Below, in pieces: positions 24,614 through 33,663 of a DNA stretch of 64,000 nucleotides. The stretch is from NCBI RefSeq assembly GCF_046054195.1, contig NZ_JBEQCS010000010.1, positions 62,001 to 126,000 of the forward strand. Direction: 5' to 3'. The notes below the pieces were generated by a model. It searched no databases. It was not told where the DNA came from and saw nothing but the letters and a program-made list of their open reading frames with translations. The DNA comes from Celerinatantimonas sp046054195. Lineage in GTDB: Bacteria; Pseudomonadota; Gammaproteobacteria; Enterobacterales; Celerinatantimonadaceae. Position numbers and translations under genes: made by a program. The number at the start of each line of letters is the position of its first letter. Position 1 is the first letter of the stretch.

Positions 24614-25639
24614 ATGAACCCAGGCTCAGCCCAACCTGTTGCAGAAAAATCTAATTTAACCGTTAGTGATGTGTATCGCTCATCTCGCTTTAGTATTGCA
24701 CCGATGCTCGATTGGACGGATCGCCATTGCCGCTATTTCCATCGGTTACTGACAAAGCAAGCTCAGTTGTACACTGAAATGGTAACAACTGGGGCTATTT
24801 TGCATGGAAAAGGCGATTATCTGCTATTCAACGAACAAGAACAGCCCGTTGTATTGCAGCTTGGTGGAAGTAATCCAAGTGAGCTTGCTTCATGTGCTCA
24901 AATCGCACAGCAGCGAGGTTATCAAGAGCTCAATTTAAACGTAGGTTGTCCCTCTGACCGGGTTCAAAATGGTCGCTTTGGCGCATGCTTAATGGCTGAG
25001 CCACAGTTAGTGGCCGATTGCGTGAAAGCAATGCAAGACAGTGCTTCAATTCCAGTGACGGTTAAAACGAGAATTGGCATTGATAATCAAGATAGCTATG
25101 CGTTTCTCATCGATTTTATTCAAACTGTCGCAGACACAAGCCAGTGTCAGGATTTTATCGTTCATGCTCGCAAAGCTTGGCTTCAAGGTTTGAGTCCTAA
25201 AGAAAACCGAGAAATTCCCGAGCTTGATTATGAGCGGGTTTATCAACTGAAACGAGATTTTCCGCAGTTAAATATCAGCATTAATGGTGGCATCACAACC
25301 CTTAGCCAAACTCAAGCGCAGCTCGAATATGTGGATGGTGTGATGATGGGGCGCGCGGCCTATCAAAATCCATATTTATTAGCCGATGTTGACCGTCAGA
25401 TTTTTGCCGATCACAGCAAAGCTCCGGTGAGTCGCGAGCATGTTGTTGAACAGATGATCCCATACATTGAAGCGCATTTAGCTCAAGGTGGGCGAGTGCA
25501 ACATATTACCCGACATATGCTCGGTTTATATCAAGGCGTTCCAGGTGCTCGGCGCTGGCGTCGTCACTTAAGTGAAAATGCCCATCGTCCTGATGCTGGG
25601 GTCAATGTCCTTGTCGATGCAATGAAGCTGCTAGGCTAA
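24614..25639 (+). CDS. dusA: tRNA-dihydrouridine(20/20a) synthase DusA
   Basis: FMN- and NADPH-dependent enzyme reducing uridines 20 and 20a in the tRNA D-loop. Dus-family motifs: SIAPMLDWTDRHCRYFHR (about 28-45), LYTEMVTTGAILHG, LQLGGSNPSELASCA, and the active-site loop LNLNVGCPSDRVQNGRFGA with the catalytic Cys. VKTRIGID, DFIVHARKAWLQGLSPKENR (a DusA hallmark) and SINGGI follow. It has 341 residues, full length. It is a housekeeping gene between the two exopolysaccharide loci. Confidence 0.93.
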   Translation: MNPGSAQPVAEKSNLTVSDVYRSSRFSIAPMLDWTDRHCRYFHRLLTKQAQLYTEMVTTGAILHGKGDYLLFNEQEQPVVLQLGGSNPSELASCAQIAQQRGYQELNLNVGCPSDRVQNGRFGACLMAEPQLVADCVKAMQDSASIPVTVKTRIGIDNQDSYAFLIDFIQTVADTSQCQDFIVHARKAWLQGLSPKENREIPELDYERVYQLKRDFPQLNISINGGITTLSQTQAQLEYVDGVMMGRAAYQNPYLLADVDRQIFADHSKAPVSREHVVEQMIPYIEAHLAQGGRVQHITRHMLGLYQGVPGARRWRRHLSENAHRPDAGVNVLVDAMKLLG

Positions 25640-25652
25640 TTGCCAATTAGCC
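25634..25652 (+). terminator. Hairpin at the dusA stop
   Basis: GGCTAATT / AATTAGCC form an 8-bp stem around GCC, overlapping the dusA stop codon and followed a little later by ATTTTTAAT. A weak terminator at best. Confidence 0.45.
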
Positions 25653-25743
25653 ATTCATTTAGAATTTTTAATAAAAAAGATCTGGCACATAGTTTGCTCT
25701 CTAGGTTGTAACGTCATTGGTTTGACAATAAGGGAGAGCTTTT

Positions 25744-26415
25744 ATGCGTTGGTTAAAGCAAGCGTTAGCTCGCTTAAATATTCTAGAAATGTTACTGGCT
25801 TGGTGTGGCTGTGGTGCTGGCTTTTTTATTCTGGTTCCGCAATCTTATTGGCCCGTTCATATTGAGCCTAATTACTTTTTGGCCGCTTGGGCTGTGGCTT
25901 TGGTGAGTCTGTCCTATTTCGTTGGGCGATTGTTTCTTCGTTGCTGGGCGGTCGTCGATGGTCTGTGGCGCAAACGACTTGCCAGGCGCAATATGGAGTC
26001 ATTAATTCAGTGTCTTGATCATACTGAGCGCGCTATTTTGCGTGAATTTGTGATTCGTCGTACCAGCGTTTTAAAATTGCCTGTTGCAGAACCGGCCGTG
26101 GTTAATCTGCTTGATAATGGCGTGCTGGAGATGAACGACCCACAGCAGTTGATTGAGCAACATGAGCGCGTTGAGTGCATGATCTCATTGGCTGCTCGGC
26201 CGTTATTAAGTTATCGAGTCCTTGCTCTACCTGTTGGAAATTTGACAGAAGAGCAGCTTGATAAGCTTAAAAAAATGCGGCCAGCATTTTTGCAACCCGA
26301 TTATCAGGCTAATCGAACCTATTCTGGTAAAGTCTTTCGGATTCGAACCGTTGAGCAGCACCATGAAAATCCAGTAGAGATGCCAGCTCAGCAGCAGCCA
26401 CCGATTGCATCTTAA
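25744..26415 (+). CDS. Superinfection exclusion B (SieB) family membrane protein
   Basis: A 223-residue protein with two N-terminal membrane helices (about 12-32 and 44-64), then a basic stretch (WRKRLARR) and a soluble helical domain. The region LDHTERAILREFVIRRTSVLKLPVAEPAVVNLLDNGVLE (about 97-135, quoted as landmarks TERAILREF, LKLPVAEPAV and DNGVLE) resembles chromosomal proteins annotated as SieB-family. Phage P22/lambda SieB aborts infection by other lambdoid phages, but for chromosomal relatives outside prophages no role is established. No other phage gene is near. It has its own ribosome site (GGGAGAG) and a good terminator. The family call is from memory of similar proteins. Confidence 0.55.
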   Translation: MRWLKQALARLNILEMLLAWCGCGAGFFILVPQSYWPVHIEPNYFLAAWAVALVSLSYFVGRLFLRCWAVVDGLWRKRLARRNMESLIQCLDHTERAILREFVIRRTSVLKLPVAEPAVVNLLDNGVLEMNDPQQLIEQHERVECMISLAARPLLSYRVLALPVGNLTEEQLDKLKKMRPAFLQPDYQANRTYSGKVFRIRTVEQHHENPVEMPAQQQPPIAS

Positions 26416-26430
26416 CGTCAAATTAATGAC

Positions 26431-26468
26431 AACCATCCGTTGCTTTTAAAGTCACGGATGGTTGTTTT
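26431..26468 (+). terminator. Terminator between the SieB-family gene and bcsZ
   Basis: AACCATCCGT / ACGGATGGTT (10 bp, perfect) around a 13-base loop, followed by GTTTTAT. Ends the plus-strand gene; the convergent bcsZ stops eight bases beyond. Confidence 0.85.
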
Positions 26469-26475
26469 ATCCCAA

Positions 26476-27489
26476 TTAAAAATGTTTGTATGCTAAAACA
26501 GTCAACATTTTTAAGCTCGCAGAGTAATAATCGTCTTGATGAGTGATGTGCGTATCTGAGCGATTAAGCTGGTTTAGACTCAGATCTCGAACCGCTAAGA
26601 GCCCACCTTGCATTGGATAATTGGCTGTTTTAGCTGATTGGACATTCACCCAAGCTGGTGTTTGCAAACGAGAATATTTTTTGAACCAGTGCTTCCATAC
26701 GCCAAGTAAGTCGCTATTTGGCTGTTGCCAGTAAAGGTATAGCGGGATACGAATAGCATCATAGCTCATTCTCGCAGGCCAACGAGAAGCTGGCGTAAAA
26801 ACCCCATCGTCATGAAGTGTCAACCAGTCACCAGGTAAGTTAACCATTTTACCGCGCATGGTTTTTAATAAATTAAAAGCATCTTTTGTGAGCTCATTCC
26901 AGATCTGTAAATGGCTACGTTTTGCAAAGTCTTGCCAGGCAGGGAAAATAAAATAGGATGGATTAATATCGATTTTATTTTTAAATTGAAAACTTGTACG
27001 TCCCGGCAACATCACCTTGTGATGGGCAAAGTCTACAACCGTATAGCGAATAAGCGCTTGAGTAATTTGATCAGAGCTTTGCAAATAATTTAAGTTGTGC
27101 CATTTTTGGCCGGCTTTTAGTAGTGCCCAAGCGATTAAAGTGTCGCCATCGCTGGCATTGTTATGGTCTTTGACTGGCATCGGGGCAGTGGGGTCATAAC
27201 GCCAATAAAACAGATGGCTTTTTTTGTCTTCTAACGTGGTTTGTGTCCAATGCCAGATTTTTTTAAAACTTTCTGGGTCGTTAGCTGCTACTGCAAATAA
27301 CATCCCCACACCTTGTCCTTCGGTATGACTAATCGAATGGTTACCTGTGTCAATAATGCGACCATCATCCATCATAAAACGAGCTTTGTAGGTGGGCCAG
27401 TCCAAGGTAATGTCAGCCTCTACAGAAAAAGAGAATAAGAGCAGAAGCGTTGCTAATATTTTGAAACAATTTGCTTTTTTATTCGCCAA
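26476..27489 (-). CDS. bcsZ: Periplasmic endo-1,4-beta-glucanase BcsZ (GH8)
   Basis: Cellulase of glycoside hydrolase family 8 that trims nascent cellulose in the periplasm. The signal peptide is clear (KILATLLLLFSFSVEA). The catalytic acid is Glu57 in SHTEGQGVGM, and GH8 landmarks DHNNASDGDTLIAWALLKAG, YFIFPAW and SYDAIRIPLYLYW follow. I chose the TTG at 27489 because AAGGGA lies five bases upstream and the signal peptide becomes compact; an in-frame TTG at 27516 would add nine residues. Last gene of the bcs operon, separated from bcsC by a hairpin and a repeat fragment. Confidence 0.9.
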   Translation of the reverse strand: MANKKANCFKILATLLLLFSFSVEADITLDWPTYKARFMMDDGRIIDTGNHSISHTEGQGVGMLFAVAANDPESFKKIWHWTQTTLEDKKSHLFYWRYDPTAPMPVKDHNNASDGDTLIAWALLKAGQKWHNLNYLQSSDQITQALIRYTVVDFAHHKVMLPGRTSFQFKNKIDINPSYFIFPAWQDFAKRSHLQIWNELTKDAFNLLKTMRGKMVNLPGDWLTLHDDGVFTPASRWPARMSYDAIRIPLYLYWQQPNSDLLGVWKHWFKKYSRLQTPAWVNVQSAKTANYPMQGGLLAVRDLSLNQLNRSDTHITHQDDYYSASLKMLTVLAYKHF

Positions 27490-27525
27490 AGTGATTCCCT
27501 TTATTTTTATGTCCAATGTGATTAC

Positions 27526-27547
27526 AGGGACTGTTTAGCTTTGGTGG
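27526..27547. repeat. Solo end of the 5.7-kb MITE-like element
   Basis: These 22 bases match the left end of the element at 5663-5684 at 20 positions (both contain AGGGACTGTT and TTTGGTGG). No partner right end is visible in the bcsC-bcsZ gap, so this is a remnant or a solo end. Confidence 0.55.
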
Positions 27548-27581
27548 CATATTTAAGATTTTCGATATTAAAGATGAATCT

Positions 27582-27616
27582 GAGTTAGAACCGTTTAAAT
27601 TTATAGGTTCTAACTC
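27582..27616 (-). terminator. Strong hairpin between bcsC and bcsZ
   Basis: Perfect 11-bp arms GAGTTAGAACC / GGTTCTAACTC around a 13-base loop, 23 bases after the bcsC stop. No T-run follows on the minus strand, so it more likely protects the long upstream mRNA or tunes bcsZ expression than ends transcription. Confidence 0.5.
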
Positions 27617-27638
27617 AAACGATTATCGCCTAGCTTTG

Positions 27639-30600
27639 TTAATTATCTAGCATATGTTTCAACCAGATATAAGCGCCAGTTTGATTATAATCACCAAATG
27701 TATCGTAATTAAGGCTACCACCAAAAATTAAATCCGGACTAATTGTATAATCGATTTTTGCGTGTAGGTTATAGCCGATACCATTATGGCTTTCACCAGC
27801 ATAGTAAGCCTCTTTGGTTTCACCATTATCTGCATAACTTTCAAGTTCACTTTGCAATGTTGCATCAGTTGGAAAGTACGCACCGCCATCCTCACTGTAA
27901 GATTGATAGCCTAACGCACCGCCAATATTATATTTTAGATCTGCATATTCTCTAGAGAAATCAACAGGGAAAGAGATACTGACATAATGCTGTGGGCTGA
28001 AATATCCACCTTGACCATAACTGAAATGACTCAAATCTTTGTCAAAGTTCATATAGGTTAGGTTCACTCCTGTTTGCAGGCGACGATCACCTAAATTAAT
28101 AGGTCTTAGGTAAAATCCTGCGCTTTCTTCAATACCAGTGTTGCTAGCGACGTTTTTACCTAAATAGCGCCAGATTCCTAGAGAATCGTAAAACCCAACA
28201 TCACCATTATCAAAGCTTAGTTTAGCTTGTCCGCCATTACGGGTGACTTGTCCCCATTTCTTGCCAGTAAAGCTATCTTTGGCTCCAACATAGGAAAGTA
28301 AGCTATCGGTCACTGCGCGTCTTTCAACTTTTACATTTAGTTGGGTATCATCACCGACCTGAGGTGACCATTGCATACTGCCAACCCAGGTTTGTAATTC
28401 TGCTCCAAGTGGGGTCGTTCCAATATCTGCCTGATAATCACCCATATTATATTTGGCGTTTAACTCGACACCCGAGTCACTTTGTCCGCCTTGCGTTGTA
28501 GCATCTGGCAGAACATCATCATTATCGGTTGATAGTCCTTGACTGGCGGCCTTCGCCCCTTGATTTAAAGCCCCTGTGCCATAACGGCGGCTGGCATCGT
28601 CTGAACTTGCGCCAGCATCTAGAGCAACACTTGTCAGGGTCGCGGTAAAGCGGCTATTGTCATCAACCTGATGAGACCATGACAATGGTACTTTAACGGT
28701 GGTTAATTTGCTTAACCCGCTTTCCCCATCACGACCATTAACACTCATTCCTGCTTTGAGAACTGTGGCGCTTTGTTTATGAATATCACTGAGCAATTCA
28801 TTGACTTGCTCCAACGTCTGCGTTGATTGTGATGGTATTGGCAATTGCTGGGTTACATTTTCGCTGGTGGATGGGGCCCGCAGTTTAATTTGCCACGGTA
28901 GTGAACGGGTGTCAGTCGTCCTCGTATTACTGCGTGTGGAGTGTCTAAATGGGTTATTCGCAATGATGAGTCCACTGCTTGTTGTGGCATGAGTATTTGG
29001 CTGAAATTGTGCACTCAGCAATTTATATCTAGCCATTTTCAGATAGGCCTTTGCTTGCGTGTTGTGCCCCTGAGCATGTTCAATACGAGCCATTAACAAT
29101 AGTCTGGCGGGTTTCTGTGATGGCGTTAAGCCTTGAGTAAGCTGTTGAACTTCTTTAAAACGGTGTGTGGCTAATGCTAAATTAATGGCCCCAATTCGAG
29201 CATCTTGGTTTGCTGTGTCGTCATTGAGCAAATAGTAATAGACTTGTCGAGCTTGGTTATACATCTTTCCAGATTGATATAATCGGGCCATCGCTAGCAT
29301 GAGTCCTTTATCTTTCGGTGACTGCTTGAGCGCATTGGTTAATAAATCATAATCCTTAGCAAATTTCCCTTGTTGGCGGAGTCTATCGCTTTGGGCAATA
29401 GTGATAATATCCTGAGCCTGTATGAGTTGTTCTAAGGTACTATTCTTCTTAAGTTTTGGATTGTTCACTAATGCTTGAGCACTCATGTCTAATCCTTTCT
29501 GCTCTAATATCGATATATGATCGATATAATCACCAATATTTCCATTTACACCTTGTTTGATATTATTTTGTATCAGCATCACTGCATCATTTAAATCACC
29601 TATCTGAGCGAGCATTTTTGCAATCTGTCCAACATTGACTGGCGTTTTCGGTGGATTAGTAATGAAAGGTGCAAGCGTTTGATAGGCTTCGTGTAATTGT
29701 CCTTGCTCAATCTGTTGATTGGCTTTACTCAGCGCAAGATTCAGCATCGTCTGATTTTTTAGCTCTAACATTGACGAGTTGAGCTGTTTTTTAGGGATTC
29801 GATCTAGTAGTGATCGAACCTGTACCCAGTTGTGCTGATCGCTGGCAAATAATGCTCCGGCGTAGAGTTGAGTCGCATTAGCTTGAGAATCGATAAGCGG
29901 CTCGATGATGCTCGTGACCTCAATATTACGTCCAATTTTACTCATTATTCGTGCTAAATCGAGACGGATCCATGGGTTTTGTGGTGCGTGGTTTAGTGCT
30001 GTAAGCAAGGTTGCAATCGCCTGTTCTGGTTGTCCATCGGCTTGCAACTGCTGCGCTTTTTGCCGCACTATTGAAAAGTTCCCCTGTGCTTGCATACGCT
30101 GACGAATTTTTGATGGTAGTTGACTTAGCAATTTATCTGCTTGGTTCAACTTTTGTTCATCATTTAACACGTAGTAGAGCTGTGTAATTGCATCAGTATT
30201 TTTCGGTTGGGCTTTTAGCACATCACGTAATAGTTTTTCTGCTTCGTTATTGTGATTGTTGTGCCTTAAGAGGTTTGCTCGAAAAAGTTTTGCTGCAATA
30301 GCCCGAGAGCTAGACCCCTTGACTAAGGGGGCGCTCAATTTCAGAGTATCATCAATTTGACCTTTTTGTGCCGCCCATTTGGCTTTGGCCAGCTGAGCAT
30401 AAAAAGATGCATTTGCAATTAAAGACTGATGAGTACTAGGTGATTGACGGCGGGCTTGCGTGACGGCTCGGCGCAGATATTCTGCAGCGTTTTTATAATG
30501 CTCTTCTTTTAGTTCGATAAATCCTAGCCCTTGCAATGCATCTGGGTCATGAGGGGTTGCGCGTAGTATTTTGTCAAAATGCTTTTTAGCTTGCGTTAAA

Positions 30601-31445
30601 TGTCCAGTATTGAGTGCTTTATATCCTTCTTGCTTATCAGTATTTACAAGATGGCTTTGATAGTAATGAATGACTGTACTGTCACCAGGATGGCGTTTCA
30701 TCCAATGGCGATAAAACGTTGCATCGCTCACTTTAGGGGCTAACCACAATAAACTTTGACGCAAGCTTTGGTCCGCATCTTTATTGTTAGGTGCTAGTTT
30801 TTCAAGTTCTTTAATCCCTTGGCGGCGACTATCAGAGCGATAACTTAGAACCTTGCCAAGTGCCAGCTTCAACGCACTATTATGTGGATGAACACTAACC
30901 AATTTGCGCAGTTGTTGACGAGCTTTAGGGTAAAGCGATTGGTCCGCTGCCATCGTTTGGTAGTACTCGGGGGCGAAACTAACAGGAATATCACCATTTT
31001 TGAAAATTTTCTGCCAGGTTTTGATGGCTGCTTTGATATTGCCACTCTGTGCCTGTTCTCGAGCCAGAGATAACTGTTCTTGTGGAATTTTTTGCAGTGC
31101 TTGGGCATTGTCTAGCTCACGAAGTTGGGTGGCATTAGGGGCTGCTTGTTCCAATCGTTTACGCCAAAGATCGGCATTTGTAAGATCGCCTTTTTGCCTT
31201 GACCATAAAGCTAATAAATAGAGAGCTTGAGTGTTATTTGGTTCTGCCATCAGCACTTTCTTCAGTGAGTCCATGGCTAAATCATTATGATCTTTTTGAT
31301 GCCAGTATTGAGCTTGTTCAAACAGTGCATTGATTTCAGCTGGCATTTGTTTGGCGTGAATAGAAGCGGTTGCAAATGTCGCACTTAACAATGTTGCTAC
31401 ATATATTACTTTAAATTTTAATGAGTTATGTGTCCATTTCTTCAT
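27639..31445 (-). CDS. bcsC: Cellulose export outer-membrane protein BcsC
   Basis: Exports cellulose across the periplasm and outer membrane. A signal peptide (about 1-31, ending SIHA) is followed by about 800 residues of TPR repeats (for example LAMDSLKKVLMAEPNNTQALYLLA, in parts LKKVLMAEPNNTQAL) that form the periplasmic scaffold. A linker (about 830-900) leads to the C-terminal BcsC barrel domain, which ends in aromatic-rich strands (IWLKHMLDN). With 1268 residues it is longer than E. coli BcsC (about 1157), probably from extra TPR units. It starts five bases after the bcsB stop. Confidence 0.93.
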   Translation of the reverse strand: MKKWTHNSLKFKVIYVATLLSATFATASIHAKQMPAEINALFEQAQYWHQKDHNDLAMDSLKKVLMAEPNNTQALYLLALWSRQKGDLTNADLWRKRLEQAAPNATQLRELDNAQALQKIPQEQLSLAREQAQSGNIKAAIKTWQKIFKNGDIPVSFAPEYYQTMAADQSLYPKARQQLRKLVSVHPHNSALKLALGKVLSYRSDSRRQGIKELEKLAPNNKDADQSLRQSLLWLAPKVSDATFYRHWMKRHPGDSTVIHYYQSHLVNTDKQEGYKALNTGHLTQAKKHFDKILRATPHDPDALQGLGFIELKEEHYKNAAEYLRRAVTQARRQSPSTHQSLIANASFYAQLAKAKWAAQKGQIDDTLKLSAPLVKGSSSRAIAAKLFRANLLRHNNHNNEAEKLLRDVLKAQPKNTDAITQLYYVLNDEQKLNQADKLLSQLPSKIRQRMQAQGNFSIVRQKAQQLQADGQPEQAIATLLTALNHAPQNPWIRLDLARIMSKIGRNIEVTSIIEPLIDSQANATQLYAGALFASDQHNWVQVRSLLDRIPKKQLNSSMLELKNQTMLNLALSKANQQIEQGQLHEAYQTLAPFITNPPKTPVNVGQIAKMLAQIGDLNDAVMLIQNNIKQGVNGNIGDYIDHISILEQKGLDMSAQALVNNPKLKKNSTLEQLIQAQDIITIAQSDRLRQQGKFAKDYDLLTNALKQSPKDKGLMLAMARLYQSGKMYNQARQVYYYLLNDDTANQDARIGAINLALATHRFKEVQQLTQGLTPSQKPARLLLMARIEHAQGHNTQAKAYLKMARYKLLSAQFQPNTHATTSSGLIIANNPFRHSTRSNTRTTDTRSLPWQIKLRAPSTSENVTQQLPIPSQSTQTLEQVNELLSDIHKQSATVLKAGMSVNGRDGESGLSKLTTVKVPLSWSHQVDDNSRFTATLTSVALDAGASSDDASRRYGTGALNQGAKAASQGLSTDNDDVLPDATTQGGQSDSGVELNAKYNMGDYQADIGTTPLGAELQTWVGSMQWSPQVGDDTQLNVKVERRAVTDSLLSYVGAKDSFTGKKWGQVTRNGGQAKLSFDNGDVGFYDSLGIWRYLGKNVASNTGIEESAGFYLRPINLGDRRLQTGVNLTYMNFDKDLSHFSYGQGGYFSPQHYVSISFPVDFSREYADLKYNIGGALGYQSYSEDGGAYFPTDATLQSELESYADNGETKEAYYAGESHNGIGYNLHAKIDYTISPDLIFGGSLNYDTFGDYNQTGAYIWLKHMLDN

Positions 31446-31450
31446 TGGTG

Positions 31451-33661
31451 TTATTCCATGTTAAGGCGTTTTTCACTGCGACGTTTCATGAGGCTGATGA
31501 CAGCCAAAGCGATGATAAGGCAGGCAAAAATAGTGCAAATTGCAGTAAAAACAGAATGCGCACTGGCAAACCAGATAATTTTCAAATACCAAGGTAACTG
31601 ACCGCTGGCAAAATGAGGTGAAACCTGAAAACTTTGGACACCATTATCGCTGGTAATAATTGAGACATCTTTGCGGATATCTGCGTTGGTTTGTGAATTT
31701 TCTAAGTCGCTGTGGAGCATGCTCAATTGCTGGTCACTACTTGCTGTTGCCATCACGACTACGCGTTTAGAATTCCAAGGTGAACGGTAGCTAATAAATC
31801 CACGCCAAGCGCGATTGGACATTAAGTAGTGGTTCGCTGCTTCACCTTGTAAAGCCCAGTGTCCCGTGACTAATGCTCTTAAATGTTGCCAAAGTGATGG
31901 GTCTCTAACACTTAATGTATTGTTACTTATAGTAAATGGAGTATTTGTAAATAAATGTTGATTGAAGGCTTTTGCACTCATTGATGACACAACTAAAACA
32001 TGCCGATTTTTTAAGACATCTAAATCTTCTTTATTGTGAGCAAGACCAAACAAGACCCGATTATGTGCCAGAACAACTCCGGTATTATTGCCTGCGCGAG
32101 TCGCTAAATTTAGTAGTGTTGCAATTTGTGCAGCACTTGGTGCTGGTGGTAATAATAAAGCGGTCTGAGCAAAGTCGGCTTTAATGGAAAAAGGAAATGA
32201 AGCCCCAATAAAAAATGACAGATTAGGAAGCATAGAGAAGTGATGTGTGTCGCTTAAGTCTATCCAAGAGTCATCTGATATTTGGCTCTGAATATTTCTC
32301 GATGCAATCACATCACATGGCACATCAGTTTTTGGCGTTATCTGAAAATAGAGTGATAGGAGGTTATCGCCGTAGATCATATAAGGGGCCAGAGCGATAT
32401 CAGCATGATCTTGGCGTTCATTGTAGCCGAGTTTTCCCCATAAATGCTCAAGTACTCCTGGCTTATTAATTGACAAGTTTTGCAATAAATGGTGGTTAAA
32501 AGTAAGGTTTAGATATGATTTTTTGGGATTAATCCACTGTTGAGCTGGAAACTGGTAGCCAATGTGCAGTGGAATTGTTTCGCCATCCCATAAAAATAGA
32601 TCTGGAGCGGCTTTGAAGTGCACTTGTACGGCATTGTGCCAGATCCCAGAAACAGCTAGATTTTGTTGATTTTTTACCAATTTCCGAAAATAGACTCGGT
32701 GTTGGGTCGAGATCCATTTAGGCGCATCATAACTATGACGATATGGAATTGTTTGTGCCGGGATTTGGTTATCATGACTTTGTGTGGGTAGTTTCCCTTG
32801 GGTCAGCCACCACGCGGCTTGGCGCAGTTCATCACCTTGCCCCGAGATTAATAACAGTTGCGATTTATCATCAATAGGATTGGCTATCACTGTTAGCGCT
32901 GCAGATTGAGTCTGAGGCAGTTTTATACCAGCGACTGTTTGGCCAGGATAGCCCAAAATAATTGCGTTTCCTGTGGGCAGTTGGTCTTTAAAAACTTGCC
33001 AGTGAACATCATGGTAGCTTGCTTTAATACCAAACCATGAGGCAATCAACGCTCCGGCACTCACTTGGTCTGGGCTGGGTCTAGATGGCAATACCATGGA
33101 TAAAACTTGTGGCGTCATCTGCGAAGCTTGTAAAAATGGTTGCGGTAGCTGTGCCAAATTTGGAGCAGATTTCAACGGCAATTCGGATAATTGCAGATAC
33201 GAACTTGGCAAGATTGTAATCTGATAACGATTCGCGTCATTAGAAAAGCACTGTTGCTCTTTATTCTTATCTAAGTGAATGCTGAGGTTGTTTGCTGATG
33301 CCATCAAAATAGCTGGAACAGTTAACTGATAACTACGTTGTGCCGCAGATGATAAATCAAGTGGGATTGTGCCAACTTTTTGGCCATTTAACATTATCGC
33401 CAAATCAGTTTGACTATCTGAAAGCTTTGATTGAATTTTTAGGTGTAAAAATAGCTTTGCTTGATTCACTACTATATTGTTGGCTAGAGTAAAATGTATT
33501 CCTGCTTGTTGCTGAGAGGGGCGCAGAAATAGACCTTTTGTTACACCCATCTGCGCAATACTTAGGTGAACTTGATGCGCATCATCGGTTTGTGCATGAA
33601 CAGTCGGTGCTATCACAAAGCTCATAACCATGCATAGCATTGTCTTTAATATTCGTCTCAT
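31451..33661 (-). CDS. bcsB: Cellulose synthase periplasmic subunit BcsB
   Basis: Periplasmic, membrane-anchored partner of BcsA that guides the glucan chain and is needed for catalysis. A signal peptide (MRRILKTMLC through VHA, about 1-23) precedes carbohydrate-binding and ferredoxin-like domains. Recognisable stretches are MLNGQKVGTIPLDL, the SSYLQLSELP segment and IPLHIGYQFP. A C-terminal membrane helix (about 700-725) is followed by basic residues, the BcsB anchor that packs on BcsA. Length 736 is typical for the family. Two bases separate it from bcsA. Confidence 0.92.
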   Translation of the reverse strand: MRRILKTMLCMVMSFVIAPTVHAQTDDAHQVHLSIAQMGVTKGLFLRPSQQQAGIHFTLANNIVVNQAKLFLHLKIQSKLSDSQTDLAIMLNGQKVGTIPLDLSSAAQRSYQLTVPAILMASANNLSIHLDKNKEQQCFSNDANRYQITILPSSYLQLSELPLKSAPNLAQLPQPFLQASQMTPQVLSMVLPSRPSPDQVSAGALIASWFGIKASYHDVHWQVFKDQLPTGNAIILGYPGQTVAGIKLPQTQSAALTVIANPIDDKSQLLLISGQGDELRQAAWWLTQGKLPTQSHDNQIPAQTIPYRHSYDAPKWISTQHRVYFRKLVKNQQNLAVSGIWHNAVQVHFKAAPDLFLWDGETIPLHIGYQFPAQQWINPKKSYLNLTFNHHLLQNLSINKPGVLEHLWGKLGYNERQDHADIALAPYMIYGDNLLSLYFQITPKTDVPCDVIASRNIQSQISDDSWIDLSDTHHFSMLPNLSFFIGASFPFSIKADFAQTALLLPPAPSAAQIATLLNLATRAGNNTGVVLAHNRVLFGLAHNKEDLDVLKNRHVLVVSSMSAKAFNQHLFTNTPFTISNNTLSVRDPSLWQHLRALVTGHWALQGEAANHYLMSNRAWRGFISYRSPWNSKRVVVMATASSDQQLSMLHSDLENSQTNADIRKDVSIITSDNGVQSFQVSPHFASGQLPWYLKIIWFASAHSVFTAICTIFACLIIALAVISLMKRRSEKRLNME

Positions 33662-33663
33662 GG

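Noticed and set aside
25744..26415. Prophage remnant around the SieB-family gene
   Set aside because: No integrase, attachment site, tRNA or other phage gene nearby; flanks are dusA and bcsZ.
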